From the NCBI RefSeq assembly GCF_030577135.1, contig NZ_JAUIRR010000004.1, positions 1 through 64,000 on the forward strand: a stretch of 64,000 nucleotides of DNA. Direction: 5' to 3'. Every line of letters starts with the position of its first letter. Positions within the stretch are counted from its first letter, which is position 1. The notes under the pieces are model-generated. The model had not been told where the DNA came from, searched no databases, and was given only the letters and a program-made list of their open reading frames with translations. Positions 17,722-26,960 of this stretch are shown piece by piece. Source of the stretch: Sulfurimonas sp. hsl 1-7. GTDB taxonomy: Bacteria > Campylobacterota > Campylobacteria > Campylobacterales > Sulfurimonadaceae. The position numbers and the translations under genes were made by a program.

Positions 17722-19449
17722 ATGAAAGTATCTATTTTATTATTAATTTTTTTTACTTCCTTATCAGCACAAATCTCTTTAATCAATGAAAAAGATTGTT
17801 ATAAAGATTTTCAAATTGAATACTTTTACGATCAGTCAAATACTCTGCAAGTTACAGATCTACAGACTAAACAGTTTAAAAAAACAACAAACAACTTTAC
17901 ATTTGGGTACTTAGACGGTACTACTTGGTTTAAAATTGTTCTTGACAACAACTCTACTCAAGAAGATTTTCTTTTAACTTTTAGTGAAGTTTTATGGAAG
18001 TCGTTTAATCTGTACCAATACAAAAACAATAAATGGCAGCTGGATAAAAACGGTTTAGATATTCCACTCGATCAACGTAGTTTCAAGTCCGTATACCCCA
18101 CTTTTAGATTCCATATCCCTTCAGGTACGAAACAAACCATATATATTCAGGGGCAGACCATTGCCGGACAACTCGGAGAGTTTCAGCTCTGCTCTCAGGA
18201 ACATTACTTTAGCGAATCAACTTTTGAAACTCTCGATATCTATCTGATCTTTGCATTTAGTTTACTCAGTATCTTTATACTGAACCTTTATAGCTATTTT
18301 CTCACTAAAGAGAAAGTATATCTTTACTATGTAGCTTATACATTTGTATTTATTATTTTTAGTGCTATGCAAAGCGGTTTTTATCTTCTTTTGGGATTTA
18401 ACGGCTGGAACGAAGGGCTTCATGTTGTTGGAACATTTGTCTTAGTTACCCTTATCCTTTTTTCAGATACTTTTTTACACCTCAAAGAACATCTACAGCT
18501 TATCCATAAGTTTTTTCAACTATGTATAGGCTTGTTTTTACTGTTTGCTCTGCTTATTTGGAATGATGTACCCTATACAACTTTATCTTTTAACATCTTC
18601 TCTATCTTCTTTTTCTCTGCCTTATTCTATGCTACTATTCAGACATACAGAAGAGGTTACGTAGGAGCCAAATACTATCTGATCGCACTCATTATCTACT
18701 CGGCGATGATGACACTTATGGTCCTTACTTTCAATGCCTTTTTAGAGTATAATTTTTTAAACCGCCACCTTTTCGTACTCGGTTCATTTATAGAGATTAT
18801 CTTTTTTACTCTTATCCTAGCCACTAAATATAGAACAATGAGCCAAGAGAAGATTAAAATTCAAGAGGAACTCCTACAGGAAAAAAACAGAAATGAAGAG
18901 GAGCTAAAACTAGCAGTTGCAGAGCGTACAACAGAGCTCGAAGATGCAAAAAAAGAGCTGGAGAAACTGGTTGTCACCGACTACCTGACAAAAGCCAAAA
19001 ATATTAGAGCTTACAGAGAAAAGATAGCCGAGCTTCTTTCACTTTACGATCGACATCAGACACCTTTTTGTATGATTATTTTTGACATAGATAACTTTAA
19101 AGTGATAAATGACACATACGGTCATAGAATGGGTGATATCGTCCTAATGGAGTTATCAAGACTTGTAAAAAGCAATATTCGAAAAAATGATTATTTCTAT
19201 AGAATAGGCGGAGAGGAGTTTGTTTTACTGCTGGATAATACAGCCTTAGATAAAGCAGAAAAGTTTGCACAAAATCTTTTAGATATGGTTGCAACGAAGC
19301 TCTCTATCATTAAAGATCAGAAAATAACCATCAGTATCGGTTTAACTGAGGTAAAAGCAAATGATACCGAAGATTCGATCTATAAACGTGCGGATACTTT
19401 TCTTTACAAATCAAAGAATAATGGGAAAAATCAAGTTTCATTTGGATGA
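17722..19449 (+). CDS. Membrane diguanylate cyclase (7TMR-DISMED2 sensor, 7TM, GGDEF)
   Basis: A 575-residue sensor enzyme. A signal peptide (1-16) leads to a periplasmic 7TMR-DISMED2 domain (about 25-155; FGYLDGTTWFKIVLDN is typical), which binds carbohydrate-like or unknown ligands. Seven transmembrane helices follow (about 170-375), then a coiled coil (LEDAKKELEKL), then GGDEF (about 425-575). The active site reads GGEEF and the inhibitory site RKND lies five residues upstream, so it should be catalytic and product-inhibited. It is divergent from the globin-type cyclase, with 93 bases between. The YceI gene follows on the same strand. Confidence 0.88.
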   Translation: MKVSILLLIFFTSLSAQISLINEKDCYKDFQIEYFYDQSNTLQVTDLQTKQFKKTTNNFTFGYLDGTTWFKIVLDNNSTQEDFLLTFSEVLWKSFNLYQYKNNKWQLDKNGLDIPLDQRSFKSVYPTFRFHIPSGTKQTIYIQGQTIAGQLGEFQLCSQEHYFSESTFETLDIYLIFAFSLLSIFILNLYSYFLTKEKVYLYYVAYTFVFIIFSAMQSGFYLLLGFNGWNEGLHVVGTFVLVTLILFSDTFLHLKEHLQLIHKFFQLCIGLFLLFALLIWNDVPYTTLSFNIFSIFFFSALFYATIQTYRRGYVGAKYYLIALIIYSAMMTLMVLTFNAFLEYNFLNRHLFVLGSFIEIIFFTLILATKYRTMSQEKIKIQEELLQEKNRNEEELKLAVAERTTELEDAKKELEKLVVTDYLTKAKNIRAYREKIAELLSLYDRHQTPFCMIIFDIDNFKVINDTYGHRMGDIVLMELSRLVKSNIRKNDYFYRIGGEEFVLLLDNTALDKAEKFAQNLLDMVATKLSIIKDQKITISIGLTEVKANDTEDSIYKRADTFLYKSKNNGKNQVSFG

Positions 19450-19486
19450 ATATGATACAATACATCAAAAAAATTTGGAGAAATTC

Positions 19487-20035
19487 ATGAAAAAAAATTT
19501 ACTGCTAGTGGCACTACTGGGGTTATCAACTTCTATCTTTGCTTCTACATGTAAAGTAGACTCTAACTCTTTACAATGGACAGCATTTAAGACACCTGCT
19601 AAGGTTGGTGTAAAAGGAACATTTGATAACATCAAACTAAACTATGAAGCATCTACTTCACAGATAGAACTACTTCAATCTAGTAACGTTACTATTGTTA
19701 CATCAGATGTAAATTCAAACAATCAAGGGCGTGATGCAAAACTTGTAAACAACTTTTTTAACGTTCAAGGGGTAAAAGCTATTGATGCAAAAGTTTTAAA
19801 AGTTCATAAAGAAACTGCAGATGTAGAGATATCTATGAACGGTGTTAAAAAAGTTATCTCTATGACGTTAACATCTACTCCTCAGAGTATGAAACTAAAC
19901 GGTAGTATCGATCTTGCCGACTTTAAAATGCTGCCGTCACTTGAAGCGATTACAAAAGCATGTTATGCACTTCACCAAGGAAAAACTTGGCAGGATGTTA
20001 CATTAGAATTCACGATCAATACAAGTTGTAAATGA
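19487..20035 (+). CDS. YceI-family periplasmic protein
   Basis: A 182-residue exported protein. The signal peptide MKKNLLLVALLGLSTSIFA precedes STCKVDS. The body has the YceI lipocalin-like pattern (LQWTAFKTPAKVGVKGTFD, then VTIVTSDVNSNNQGRDAKL and NNFF). YceI proteins bind long isoprenoid-type lipids such as polyprenols; some are linked to acid or osmotic stress. ATG 19487 is chosen because the signal peptide begins there and TTTGGAG lies upstream; the longer frame overlaps the cyclase. Its stop overlaps the next small gene by 4 bases (ATGA). Confidence 0.85.
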   Translation: MKKNLLLVALLGLSTSIFASTCKVDSNSLQWTAFKTPAKVGVKGTFDNIKLNYEASTSQIELLQSSNVTIVTSDVNSNNQGRDAKLVNNFFNVQGVKAIDAKVLKVHKETADVEISMNGVKKVISMTLTSTPQSMKLNGSIDLADFKMLPSLEAITKACYALHQGKTWQDVTLEFTINTSCK

Positions 20036-20283
20036 TAGAGTTTAAAACAAATCCCTTTGATAGCGGACATATAAAAAACTACATACTGCTTTATGTCAGT
20101 ATCGTAGTTATTATGGTTTTATTTTTTATTGCCGGTGAACTTTTTATGGAACAAACGACAATAGAAAAAAAAGTTTTTGATTACAATCAGAGTGCTGCGC
20201 AGAGTACAACAGCACTTGATCAACAAGAAGAGACAAAAGAGGAGTTTAAACCGAAGTTTAAGCTTTTAGAGAAAGCATTTTAA
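20032..20283 (+). CDS. Small single-span membrane protein of unknown function
   Basis: An 83-residue protein. Residues about 16-38 (NYILLYVSIVVIMVLFFIAG) form one transmembrane helix, and the rest is a charged, Gln-rich tail ending KPKFKLLEKAF, so it is probably anchored in the inner membrane. Not recognised. It starts within the YceI stop codon (ATGA), which implies translational coupling. Its last 26 bases overlap the convergent PilZ-protein gene. Confidence 0.6.
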   Translation: MIEFKTNPFDSGHIKNYILLYVSIVVIMVLFFIAGELFMEQTTIEKKVFDYNQSAAQSTTALDQQEETKEEFKPKFKLLEKAF

Positions 20284-21769
20284 TCTCTTTCACAATACTC
20301 TTTTGTCTTTGAAAAATATATTCTGAGATGAGATGCTCATTATTATGGTCTTCATGAAAGTCGCAAATTAGTTTTGCCACCTTCTGCTGACCATCTACAA
20401 AGATCCTTTGCACGGATCCTTTTCTTACAATAGTATTTATTATCTTATTCTTTTGCAAGCTCAATTCAAATGTTAAAACTACATCTTTATCATATAACTT
20501 ATCAAGCGTCTTAGTATACGGAAGTTTGATGGCGACAGAAACTAAGGACAAATCTAGAATAACACCCTTTAATGATGTACCGTCTGCCGATATGTTGATA
20601 TTTGTCGTTCTCTCACAAATAACACGACCGTGCTTACGTGCATTTACACTTGTTTTCATCAATGTAAAGTGCTCAAACGTAGCTATCCCCTTTTGAATAT
20701 TGATATGTTTCAATGAAGCTTCTATGGTTTGAGAATAACCTGCGATCTCTATAGTAGTCTGTTTTTGTATAGAGGCAGCTTCTATTTGAAGTTTTTGCAA
20801 TGATAATTGTATAAACCTGTCATCAACTTTGACAACCGAAGCTTTCGAGTTTATCACAAGCCCTTTGTAGATATTTAACAGCTTTACATCTACTTTATTA
20901 AACTTCATAGTATTGAGCATCTGTCGTAAGATATACTCGTCACTTTGATGTTCTGCCAGGTTTTCAATAAAACATATTTGGCTATTTAGCTTGAGATCAT
21001 TAGAGAGTTGGTTTTTTTCAAGATCTTGCAACATCTCTAAAATGAATTCAAACTCCATCCCTTCAAGGTCAATAGCATACACTTCATGTGAAAGCACTAT
21101 ATTGTGTAATGATGCAAGTTGATTGAGATGGATATTGAGCTCTTTTGCTTTTTGCTTCAGCGTTTCAAACTCTAAACCTTCGTGCATAGCAAGATAAAAA
21201 TGACCGTTATATTGTGCTAGCTGCAGGCTCTCCTTGAGTATGCTATTTATCTCATTTATGACTACTTTGAGCTGTTTCTCATCAACACTCTTTAATGCTA
21301 TTGTTATTAAGCCCAATCGCTTAGTTTTAGCAAGAAATTTGTCTTTAAGAAGTTCGATAAATCCAAGTCTTGTTTCTAAAGACTGATCACACTCATCTTG
21401 CGATTGATTGTTCTGTTTGGCAATATACTCATAATACTCATCTTTTATTCTATGAATAATTTTTTGAGTATCTTGTTTTTCAGTTATAAGAGACTTACAT
21501 TGTAACAACAGAGCAAGTTGAAAATGAAGCAGTGTATACTCTTTAGGTACATTAAAATAGACAAGCTTGTGCAGCTCTTTTTCTAGAGTATTTTTGAGTA
21601 GAAGAGACAACTCTTTAGTTATATGCTTTAGATCGAGAATATATATCTCTGCAGAGGGGATCTCTTTTGTCGTATCTAGATCGACACTTAGTATTTCAAA
21701 GTTTTCCAGCAAATGCTGATAATGCTTTGATGAAATATCTTCATTGTAAATATAACATAACTTCAACAT
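20258..21769 (-). CDS. PilZ-domain protein, possible c-di-GMP effector
   Basis: A 503-residue cytoplasmic protein. The N-terminal 110 residues look like a degenerate receiver fold (KLCYIYNEDIS, then AEIYILDLKHI). A middle region follows (about 130-270) resembling an inactive signalling domain, and a PilZ domain lies near residues 375-490. The PilZ arginine motif may be RKHGRVICERT, and the second motif appears as DLSLVSVAIKLP, not the canonical D/NxSxxG. c-di-GMP binding is therefore uncertain. It is the last gene of the exbB-exbD operon, starting 7 bases after exbD. Three diguanylate cyclases lie in the same window. Confidence 0.65.
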   Translation of the reverse strand: MLKLCYIYNEDISSKHYQHLLENFEILSVDLDTTKEIPSAEIYILDLKHITKELSLLLKNTLEKELHKLVYFNVPKEYTLLHFQLALLLQCKSLITEKQDTQKIIHRIKDEYYEYIAKQNNQSQDECDQSLETRLGFIELLKDKFLAKTKRLGLITIALKSVDEKQLKVVINEINSILKESLQLAQYNGHFYLAMHEGLEFETLKQKAKELNIHLNQLASLHNIVLSHEVYAIDLEGMEFEFILEMLQDLEKNQLSNDLKLNSQICFIENLAEHQSDEYILRQMLNTMKFNKVDVKLLNIYKGLVINSKASVVKVDDRFIQLSLQKLQIEAASIQKQTTIEIAGYSQTIEASLKHINIQKGIATFEHFTLMKTSVNARKHGRVICERTTNINISADGTSLKGVILDLSLVSVAIKLPYTKTLDKLYDKDVVLTFELSLQKNKIINTIVRKGSVQRIFVDGQQKVAKLICDFHEDHNNEHLISEYIFQRQKSIVKEIKMLSLKA

Positions 21770-21776
21770 ATCTCTT

Positions 21777-22172
21777 TTAGTCGTTTTTTGTCACTATATA
21801 CAATTGCTCGTGTCCCAGCTTTTTTAAAATATCCATTACACTCACAAAATCCTGAAACTTAGACTCTTTATCACTTCTTAGTATTACCGTTTGCTCTTTT
21901 GAGATAGCTGCTATTTTTTGCTCTAACGTGCCAAGATCAACCTTCTCTTTTTCAAAGAACATTTCACCTTTGTCGTTCACATATACAGTAACCTCTTTTT
22001 TCTCCTCTTTTTTCTCAGATGAAGAAGCTTCGGGAAGATTAACAGGGATAACGCCCTGCTTGATAAAAGTAGCAGTTGTTAAAACCATTACCAAAAGAAC
22101 AAGCATAATATCGATAAATGGGATAACGTTTATCTGATCAAACCTCTTCTGTGTTTTTCTGCACTTAGACAT
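21777..22172 (-). CDS. exbD: ExbD/TolR-type biopolymer transport protein
   Basis: A 131-residue inner-membrane protein. One transmembrane helix (about 18-40; NVIPFIDIMLVLLVMVLTTA) carries the essential Asp of the proton channel. A periplasmic domain follows (EVTVYVNDKGEMFFE, then EQTVILRSDKE). With ExbB it turns the proton-motive force into work, usually for TonB. ATG 22172 is chosen because AGAGG lies 6-7 bases upstream and it starts just after the exbB stop; the longer frame would overlap exbB. No tonB gene is seen in this operon. Confidence 0.92.
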   Translation of the reverse strand: MSKCRKTQKRFDQINVIPFIDIMLVLLVMVLTTATFIKQGVIPVNLPEASSSEKKEEKKEVTVYVNDKGEMFFEKEKVDLGTLEQKIAAISKEQTVILRSDKESKFQDFVSVMDILKKLGHEQLYIVTKND

Positions 22173-22173
22173 C

Positions 22174-22626
22174 TTACGCCTCTTGTTGCTCAGTGGCAAT
22201 GTCGTATCTTGTTAATATCTTTTCAACTTTTCTCAAAGCAATAGTATATGTCACAATAGCCGGAATTGCTACAATAAGTCCCATAGCCGTTGCTTTAAGT
22301 GCAAGTGCAAGTCCTGTCATAATTTTCTTTGCATCTACCGCACCTACATCACCCAAAGTATAAAATGTCAGCATAATTCCAAGAACTGTTCCAAGAAGAC
22401 CGATATACGGAGCATTTGCGCCAATAGCACTTATAACATTGATATTATTCGTCAGATCCATCTCCAACTCATCTCTGTGCTTGTACTCTTCAACTCTTAC
22501 TGTTTTGTAAAACATCATTCTTTCTATAAACAACCAAAGCGTCACAACACTCATCAGTATTAAAGTACCCATTACCCCGTAATCTATTGCTTGTTCGGCA
22601 TATGCCATTAAATTTGTTGTTTCCAT
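22174..22626 (-). CDS. exbB: ExbB/TolQ/MotA-family proton channel protein
   Basis: A 150-residue member of the MotA/TolQ/ExbB family with three transmembrane helices. The conserved NAPYIGLLGTVLGIMLTF and the glycine/threonine-rich third helix (LALALKATAMGLIVAIPAIV) line the proton path. It forms a pentamer around the ExbD dimer. It is short, like other Campylobacterota ExbB proteins that lack the long N-terminal periplasmic part. It lies 15 bases after the histidine kinase gene and is co-transcribed with exbD. Confidence 0.92.
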   Translation of the reverse strand: METTNLMAYAEQAIDYGVMGTLILMSVVTLWLFIERMMFYKTVRVEEYKHRDELEMDLTNNINVISAIGANAPYIGLLGTVLGIMLTFYTLGDVGAVDAKKIMTGLALALKATAMGLIVAIPAIVTYTIALRKVEKILTRYDIATEQQEA

Positions 22627-22641
22627 AATATTCCTAAATTT

Positions 22642-23463
22642 TTAAAATTTTAAAGATACTTTCGTACCTTGATTCAGTTTTGATGTCACACTCAATTCTA
22701 TCTTATTTTCATCACAAAACCGCTTCACCATCGAAAGCCCTATACCAAAACCCTGCATATGTTTATTGGATTGATAGAAATTATCATAAATCTGAAGTAG
22801 TTCAACCTCATCCATTCCAATACCGTAGTCTTGAATTGTGAGTGTTTTTTTTTGTAGATTTATATCTATATTTTGTGATTTAGGTGAGTATTTTACCCCA
22901 TTATCGATTAAATTGTCAATTACCTTGGAAAGCCCTACTCTGTCTATCTCCAGAGAAAAATTTTCCAGATTTAAATTAAAGTTTTTATTTGGATAGATCC
23001 TTTGTAAAAATGTGATTCTCTCTTGAACAAGAGCACTAAGGTCTACCATCTCCTTGATGTTTTGTTTTGACTGCATCTTAATAAGGTAATCAAGCTCATC
23101 GTATCTTTGTTTTAACATATCACATGCCGACTCGATTCTCGCAACCCTTTTAAGTGCTTTCTCATCTTCAAGATTCTTCTTGATCATTTGCGTATTTGTC
23201 GTGATCGTACTTATAGGGAGATTGAGTTCATGCAATGTTTCTTTTGAAAGATTTTGAAGGTTTGTTACATATTCTGCTAACGGGTCGATAGCAAGTTTAG
23301 AGATAAAAATACCCGACAAAATAATGATACAGAGTAAAACTACACTATAGATATAAAAGTTGCTCACGCCAAGTACATCTAAAAAATAGTATGAAATTGC
23401 CAGAAATGCGATCACTGTTAAAAAGTAAAATACAAAGATACTAATTCTTAAGTTAACAAACAA
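22642..23463 (-). CDS. Sensor histidine kinase
   Basis: A 273-residue kinase. Two transmembrane helices (about 5-28 and 35-56) are joined by a very short periplasmic loop, so it probably senses the membrane or a partner, not a bulky ligand. The phospho-acceptor is His78 in ETLHELNLPIST. The ATP-binding domain has the N box DNLIDNGVKYSP, the G1 box DYGIGMD and the G2 box GFGIGLSMVKRF. Its start overlaps the response regulator gene by 11 bases, so the two are cognate partners. What it controls is not visible from the sequence; exbB-exbD directly downstream is a reasonable guess. Confidence 0.9.
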   Translation of the reverse strand: MFVNLRISIFVFYFLTVIAFLAISYYFLDVLGVSNFYIYSVVLLCIIILSGIFISKLAIDPLAEYVTNLQNLSKETLHELNLPISTITTNTQMIKKNLEDEKALKRVARIESACDMLKQRYDELDYLIKMQSKQNIKEMVDLSALVQERITFLQRIYPNKNFNLNLENFSLEIDRVGLSKVIDNLIDNGVKYSPKSQNIDINLQKKTLTIQDYGIGMDEVELLQIYDNFYQSNKHMQGFGIGLSMVKRFCDENKIELSVTSKLNQGTKVSLKF

Positions 23464-24109
23464 GCTTGTACCCTATTCCCCTGACGTTTTCTAAATTATG
23501 TTCAGGAAGTAACTGTTTTATACGGTTTATATAAACCCTGATTGCACCTTCACTACCACTTTCACTCAGATTATATAACTCATCAAGTATCATCTCTTTT
23601 GAAACTACACTGTTGGCATTTTCAATTAATAAAGACAACACTTCAAACTCACGCTTTGAGAGTTCTAACTCCTCAGAGTTATAGCTGATCACTTTTCGTG
23701 TATTGTCTATGCAAAGTCCACATTTACACACTTTATCTTTTTGTTTAAATCGTCTTAGAAGTGCATTTATGCGTAGGATCAATTCATCATTGTCAAACGG
23801 TTTTACAATATAATCATCACCACCGGTTAAAAAACCTTTTTGCATCATCTCTTTCTCTTTGTGAGATGTAACAAAAATAGCAGGTGTTTCATCCTCTGCA
23901 TCACGAAGCTCTTTGAGTAATGTCACACCGTCAATCAAAGGTACGTTTATATCTAATACATAGAGATCGAATCTATTTTCGAAAGTGGCATCGAGTGCTG
24001 CTTGACCATTTGGATATAAACTAACGTTAAAATCCTCATCCTCAAGCATATCTACAAGAGTCTCCCCAAAAAGAGGATCATCTTCTAGAAGTAATATATT
24101 ACTCGACAT
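23453..24109 (-). CDS. OmpR/PhoB-family response regulator
   Basis: A 218-residue DNA-binding response regulator. The receiver domain (1-115) has acidic pocket ED at 9-10, phospho-acceptor Asp53 (YVLDINVP), Thr in FVTSHKE and Lys in DYIVKPFD. A winged-helix effector domain follows (about 125-218; ELSKREFEVLSLLIE, then GAIRVYINRIKQLL). A linker carries an unusual CKCGLC cysteine cluster near residue 125 that could bind metal or respond to redox. It overlaps pyrC by 11 bases and the kinase gene by 11 bases. Confidence 0.93.
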   Translation of the reverse strand: MSSNILLLEDDPLFGETLVDMLEDEDFNVSLYPNGQAALDATFENRFDLYVLDINVPLIDGVTLLKELRDAEDETPAIFVTSHKEKEMMQKGFLTGGDDYIVKPFDNDELILRINALLRRFKQKDKVCKCGLCIDNTRKVISYNSEELELSKREFEVLSLLIENANSVVSKEMILDELYNLSESGSEGAIRVYINRIKQLLPEHNLENVRGIGYKLVC

Positions 24110-25106
24110 TCTCGATAGCCCAGTTTAGAGTCTCTCCCGCATACATCGGAACAACTCCTGAGTAATCATTAGGTACTGTAAAAGGTCTGTTTTCTAAAGT
24201 AACCTCTTTAAATTCAGGACAAATACCGTAAATGCTTTGTGCATTGTCACTTACAAAAGCTTGTAAGTTAGAAAGTTTTCCGTACTGATCGAAGATCTCA
24301 CATAAAAGCTGTAATGCAATTGGTGCCGTAAATACACCTGCTGCACACCCGCAAGACTCTTTTTTATGTTGTGGATGCGGTGCAGAATCACTACCGAACA
24401 TCACTTTTGGATGCGCTTCTAATGCTACGTTTAAAAGTGCGTCTAAATCTTCAGGACGTTTTGCAATCGGTTTACAAAAAAGGTGTGGCTGCATCATACC
24501 GCCAACTACATCATCTAAAGTGATTAAAAGGTGGTGTACAGTGATCGTTGCATAAAGATTCGGATATTTATCAAGCATATCAACAGCAGCTTTTGTCGTA
24601 ATGTGTTCCATAATGATCTTTAGATCTGGAAAGTTTTGTGCTAAAAGCTCATAAATAGACATAAATTCAGCTTCTCTATCCATTACAAAACCGTCAGTCT
24701 CACCGTGGACACATAAAGGGATACCCATTGAACTCATAGCCTCTAAAGTTTCTCTCATCTCCTCGATATCGAATGAACTCACACCACCTTCAGAGTTTGT
24801 TGTAATTCCGGCTGGATACAATTTAACCGCTGTAATCTCCTCCGCAACATCTTCTAAAAACTCTCTAGAGTAGTTTTGATAGAAAAGTGTCATGTATGGT
24901 TCAAAAAAATCATTTGGAACTGCAGCCATTATACGCTCTTTATAAGCGATAACTTCCTCTTTTGTAGTAACTGGTGGAACGAGGTTTGGCATCACGATAG
25001 CACCACTAAAACTATATGCTGAAAGTGGAGCAACATTTTCAAGCATAACACCATCACGAAGATGGAGATGCATATCTAGTGGCATTAAAAGTGTATGAGT
25101 TTTCAT
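24099..25106 (-). CDS. pyrC: Dihydroorotase, class II
   Basis: Catalyses ring closure of carbamoyl aspartate to dihydroorotate in pyrimidine synthesis. The 335-residue length is that of the type II enzyme. Zinc ligands appear in DMHLHLRDG near residue 12, the carboxylated lysine in AVKLYPAGITTNS, and later histidines in VHGETD, MEHITT and the DSAPHPQHKKES loop. It heads a run with a two-component system and exbB-exbD, overlapping the response regulator by 11 bases; this is a shared transcript without an obvious metabolic link. Confidence 0.95.
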   Translation of the reverse strand: MKTHTLLMPLDMHLHLRDGVMLENVAPLSAYSFSGAIVMPNLVPPVTTKEEVIAYKERIMAAVPNDFFEPYMTLFYQNYSREFLEDVAEEITAVKLYPAGITTNSEGGVSSFDIEEMRETLEAMSSMGIPLCVHGETDGFVMDREAEFMSIYELLAQNFPDLKIIMEHITTKAAVDMLDKYPNLYATITVHHLLITLDDVVGGMMQPHLFCKPIAKRPEDLDALLNVALEAHPKVMFGSDSAPHPQHKKESCGCAAGVFTAPIALQLLCEIFDQYGKLSNLQAFVSDNAQSIYGICPEFKEVTLENRPFTVPNDYSGVVPMYAGETLNWAIENVE

Positions 25107-25151
25107 TGAGATCCTTAATTTTATATATACGGGATTATAACAAATCGGTGG

Positions 25152-25490
25152 TTAAACAAGCCATAAAGATGCAGAAAGTGTTACGATAACTAACGTCAAT
25201 ATCGGTAAAAACCTATATATGCTACTAAGACCTAGTAACGATATCCCGTCAATAAATATCCCAATCATGATAGCCGTTACCAGTAACGCTGCTACGATAA
25301 AAAAGAGCCACATTGCAGGAACTATAAGATACCAAGGTTCTGTTAAAAATCCATAATAAAGTGTAGCTATGGCACTGAGTGCAATAAGTGTATGTTGTGC
25401 AACAAAAAGAGTAGTAACTTTTTCCTGTTTTGTGTGAACACGAGCTATTTTTAGATAAACGAAAAGTAAAAAGAGTGTGATATAAACCAT
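25152..25490 (-). CDS. Small four-helix membrane protein of unknown function
   Basis: A 112-residue, very hydrophobic protein with four predicted transmembrane helices (about 1-15, 27-47, 53-78 and 88-110) and a short basic loop ARVHTKQEK after the first. No family recognised. It lies 45 bases upstream of pyrC on the same strand and may share its transcript. No catalytic motif is visible. Confidence 0.6.
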   Translation of the reverse strand: MVYITLFLLFVYLKIARVHTKQEKVTTLFVAQHTLIALSAIATLYYGFLTEPWYLIVPAMWLFFIVAALLVTAIMIGIFIDGISLLGLSSIYRFLPILTLVIVTLSASLWLV

Positions 25491-25562
25491 TTAGAAGATC
25501 CTTTAATAATTTGAAGGTATTCTATCTAAATAGTTTTAAATTATGTTTATTATACTATTTGA

Positions 25563-26921
25563 TTATAATAATTCTTTTGCTTCTTTTATAAGCGCATTTA
25601 CTGATGCTTCATAGAGTGCAGCATCTTCTTTTGAAGTTGATTCAAAACGTGTTACAAGTACAGGAGTTGTGTTTGATGCACGTACAAGTCCCCAACCGTT
25701 TTCAAAGTTGATTCTTACACCGTCAACATCGATGATATCTTTGATAGCCGGAAAAGATGCCGGAGGATTTTGTAAAAGCTCTTTTACTTTTTCCATAATT
25801 TTGAACTTTTCCGCTTCCGTAGTTTCAACTTTGATCTCTTCAGTCGAATATACTTCAGGAAGCTTTGCAAGCTCAGCGTCAAGGTCTATACCGTCTTGGA
25901 TAAGCTCTAACATTCTAAGGGTTGCATAGATTGCATCATCGTAGCCGAAGTATCTGTTTTTGAAAAACACGTGCCCGCTCACTTCACATGCAAGGTCAGC
26001 ATTAACCTCTTTCATCTTTACTTTTAAGTTCGAATGTCCTGTTTTATACATAATAGTTTTCCCGCCGCGGCGTTCAAGCTCGTCATACATAACTTGTGAA
26101 CATTTCACCTCACCTACAACTGTAGGGTTCTGCATCTTCATAGAGTATAAAAGGGCCATCATATCCCCTTTTATATTGTTTTTATGAGTCAGTACCGCGA
26201 TTCTGTCTGCATCACCGTCGTATGCAAAAGCGATATCACCCTCTTTTTCTAAAAGTACCTTTACATCAGCAAGGTTTTTCTCAACTGAAGGGTCCGGATG
26301 ATGATTTGGGAATGTACCGTCCGGATCGACATATAACCCTTTTGTATTTAATTCCAAGCGCTCAAAAATCTCAGGAAGAACAATACCCGCTACACCGTTT
26401 CCACAGTCATATACGATCTTTGTATCCATCCCTTTAAGATGTTGGAACTGCTCTACAATATAGTCGATGTATCTGTTTTTCGCATCAATTTTTACAACCT
26501 GGCGATCAACTTTTTCAATATCACCCATCGCCTCACACTCACGCCCGAGTGCATAGATATCTTCACCGAAAAACGGTGCTTGAGCAATTGTAATCTTAAA
26601 ACCGTTGTATTCGCTTGGATTGTGTGAACCCGTGATCATAACAGAAGCTGAAGGTGTGATCCCGTCCCACTCTTGATAGTTTGTAAAGTAATTAACAGGA
26701 GTTGGCACAAGTCCCATGTCTAAAACTTTTTTACCGCCTGCATTGAGACCTGCTACAAGATATTCGAACAAAATCGGAGAGTGACTTCTTGCATCATAAC
26801 CGACTGCTACATATTCTCCGTCAATCTTAGAAGCCAATGCAAAACCGATTTTTGTAACACTTCCTTCATTTAGTTCTTTTTCGTAAATCCCACGTATGTC
26901 ATACTCTCTATAGATGCTCAA
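25563..26921 (-). CDS. Phosphomannomutase/phosphoglucomutase
   Basis: A 452-residue alpha-D-phosphohexomutase that interconverts hexose 1- and 6-phosphates for LPS, glycan or nucleotide-sugar synthesis. The phosphoserine loop is ITGSHNPSEYNG near residue 100, the Mg loop is DGDADRI near 240, and the sugar loop and phosphate-binding C terminus (VRASNTTPVLV) are present. TTG 26921 is chosen as start: GGAGAG lies 4 bases upstream and it gives the N terminus SIYREYDIRG seen in homologues (AlgC/ManB type). It follows the secretion operon by 39 bases. Confidence 0.92.
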   Translation of the reverse strand: MSIYREYDIRGIYEKELNEGSVTKIGFALASKIDGEYVAVGYDARSHSPILFEYLVAGLNAGGKKVLDMGLVPTPVNYFTNYQEWDGITPSASVMITGSHNPSEYNGFKITIAQAPFFGEDIYALGRECEAMGDIEKVDRQVVKIDAKNRYIDYIVEQFQHLKGMDTKIVYDCGNGVAGIVLPEIFERLELNTKGLYVDPDGTFPNHHPDPSVEKNLADVKVLLEKEGDIAFAYDGDADRIAVLTHKNNIKGDMMALLYSMKMQNPTVVGEVKCSQVMYDELERRGGKTIMYKTGHSNLKVKMKEVNADLACEVSGHVFFKNRYFGYDDAIYATLRMLELIQDGIDLDAELAKLPEVYSTEEIKVETTEAEKFKIMEKVKELLQNPPASFPAIKDIIDVDGVRINFENGWGLVRASNTTPVLVTRFESTSKEDAALYEASVNALIKEAKELL

Positions 26922-26960
26922 AACACTCTCCAAATTGTTAATTTATAATATATTATGATA

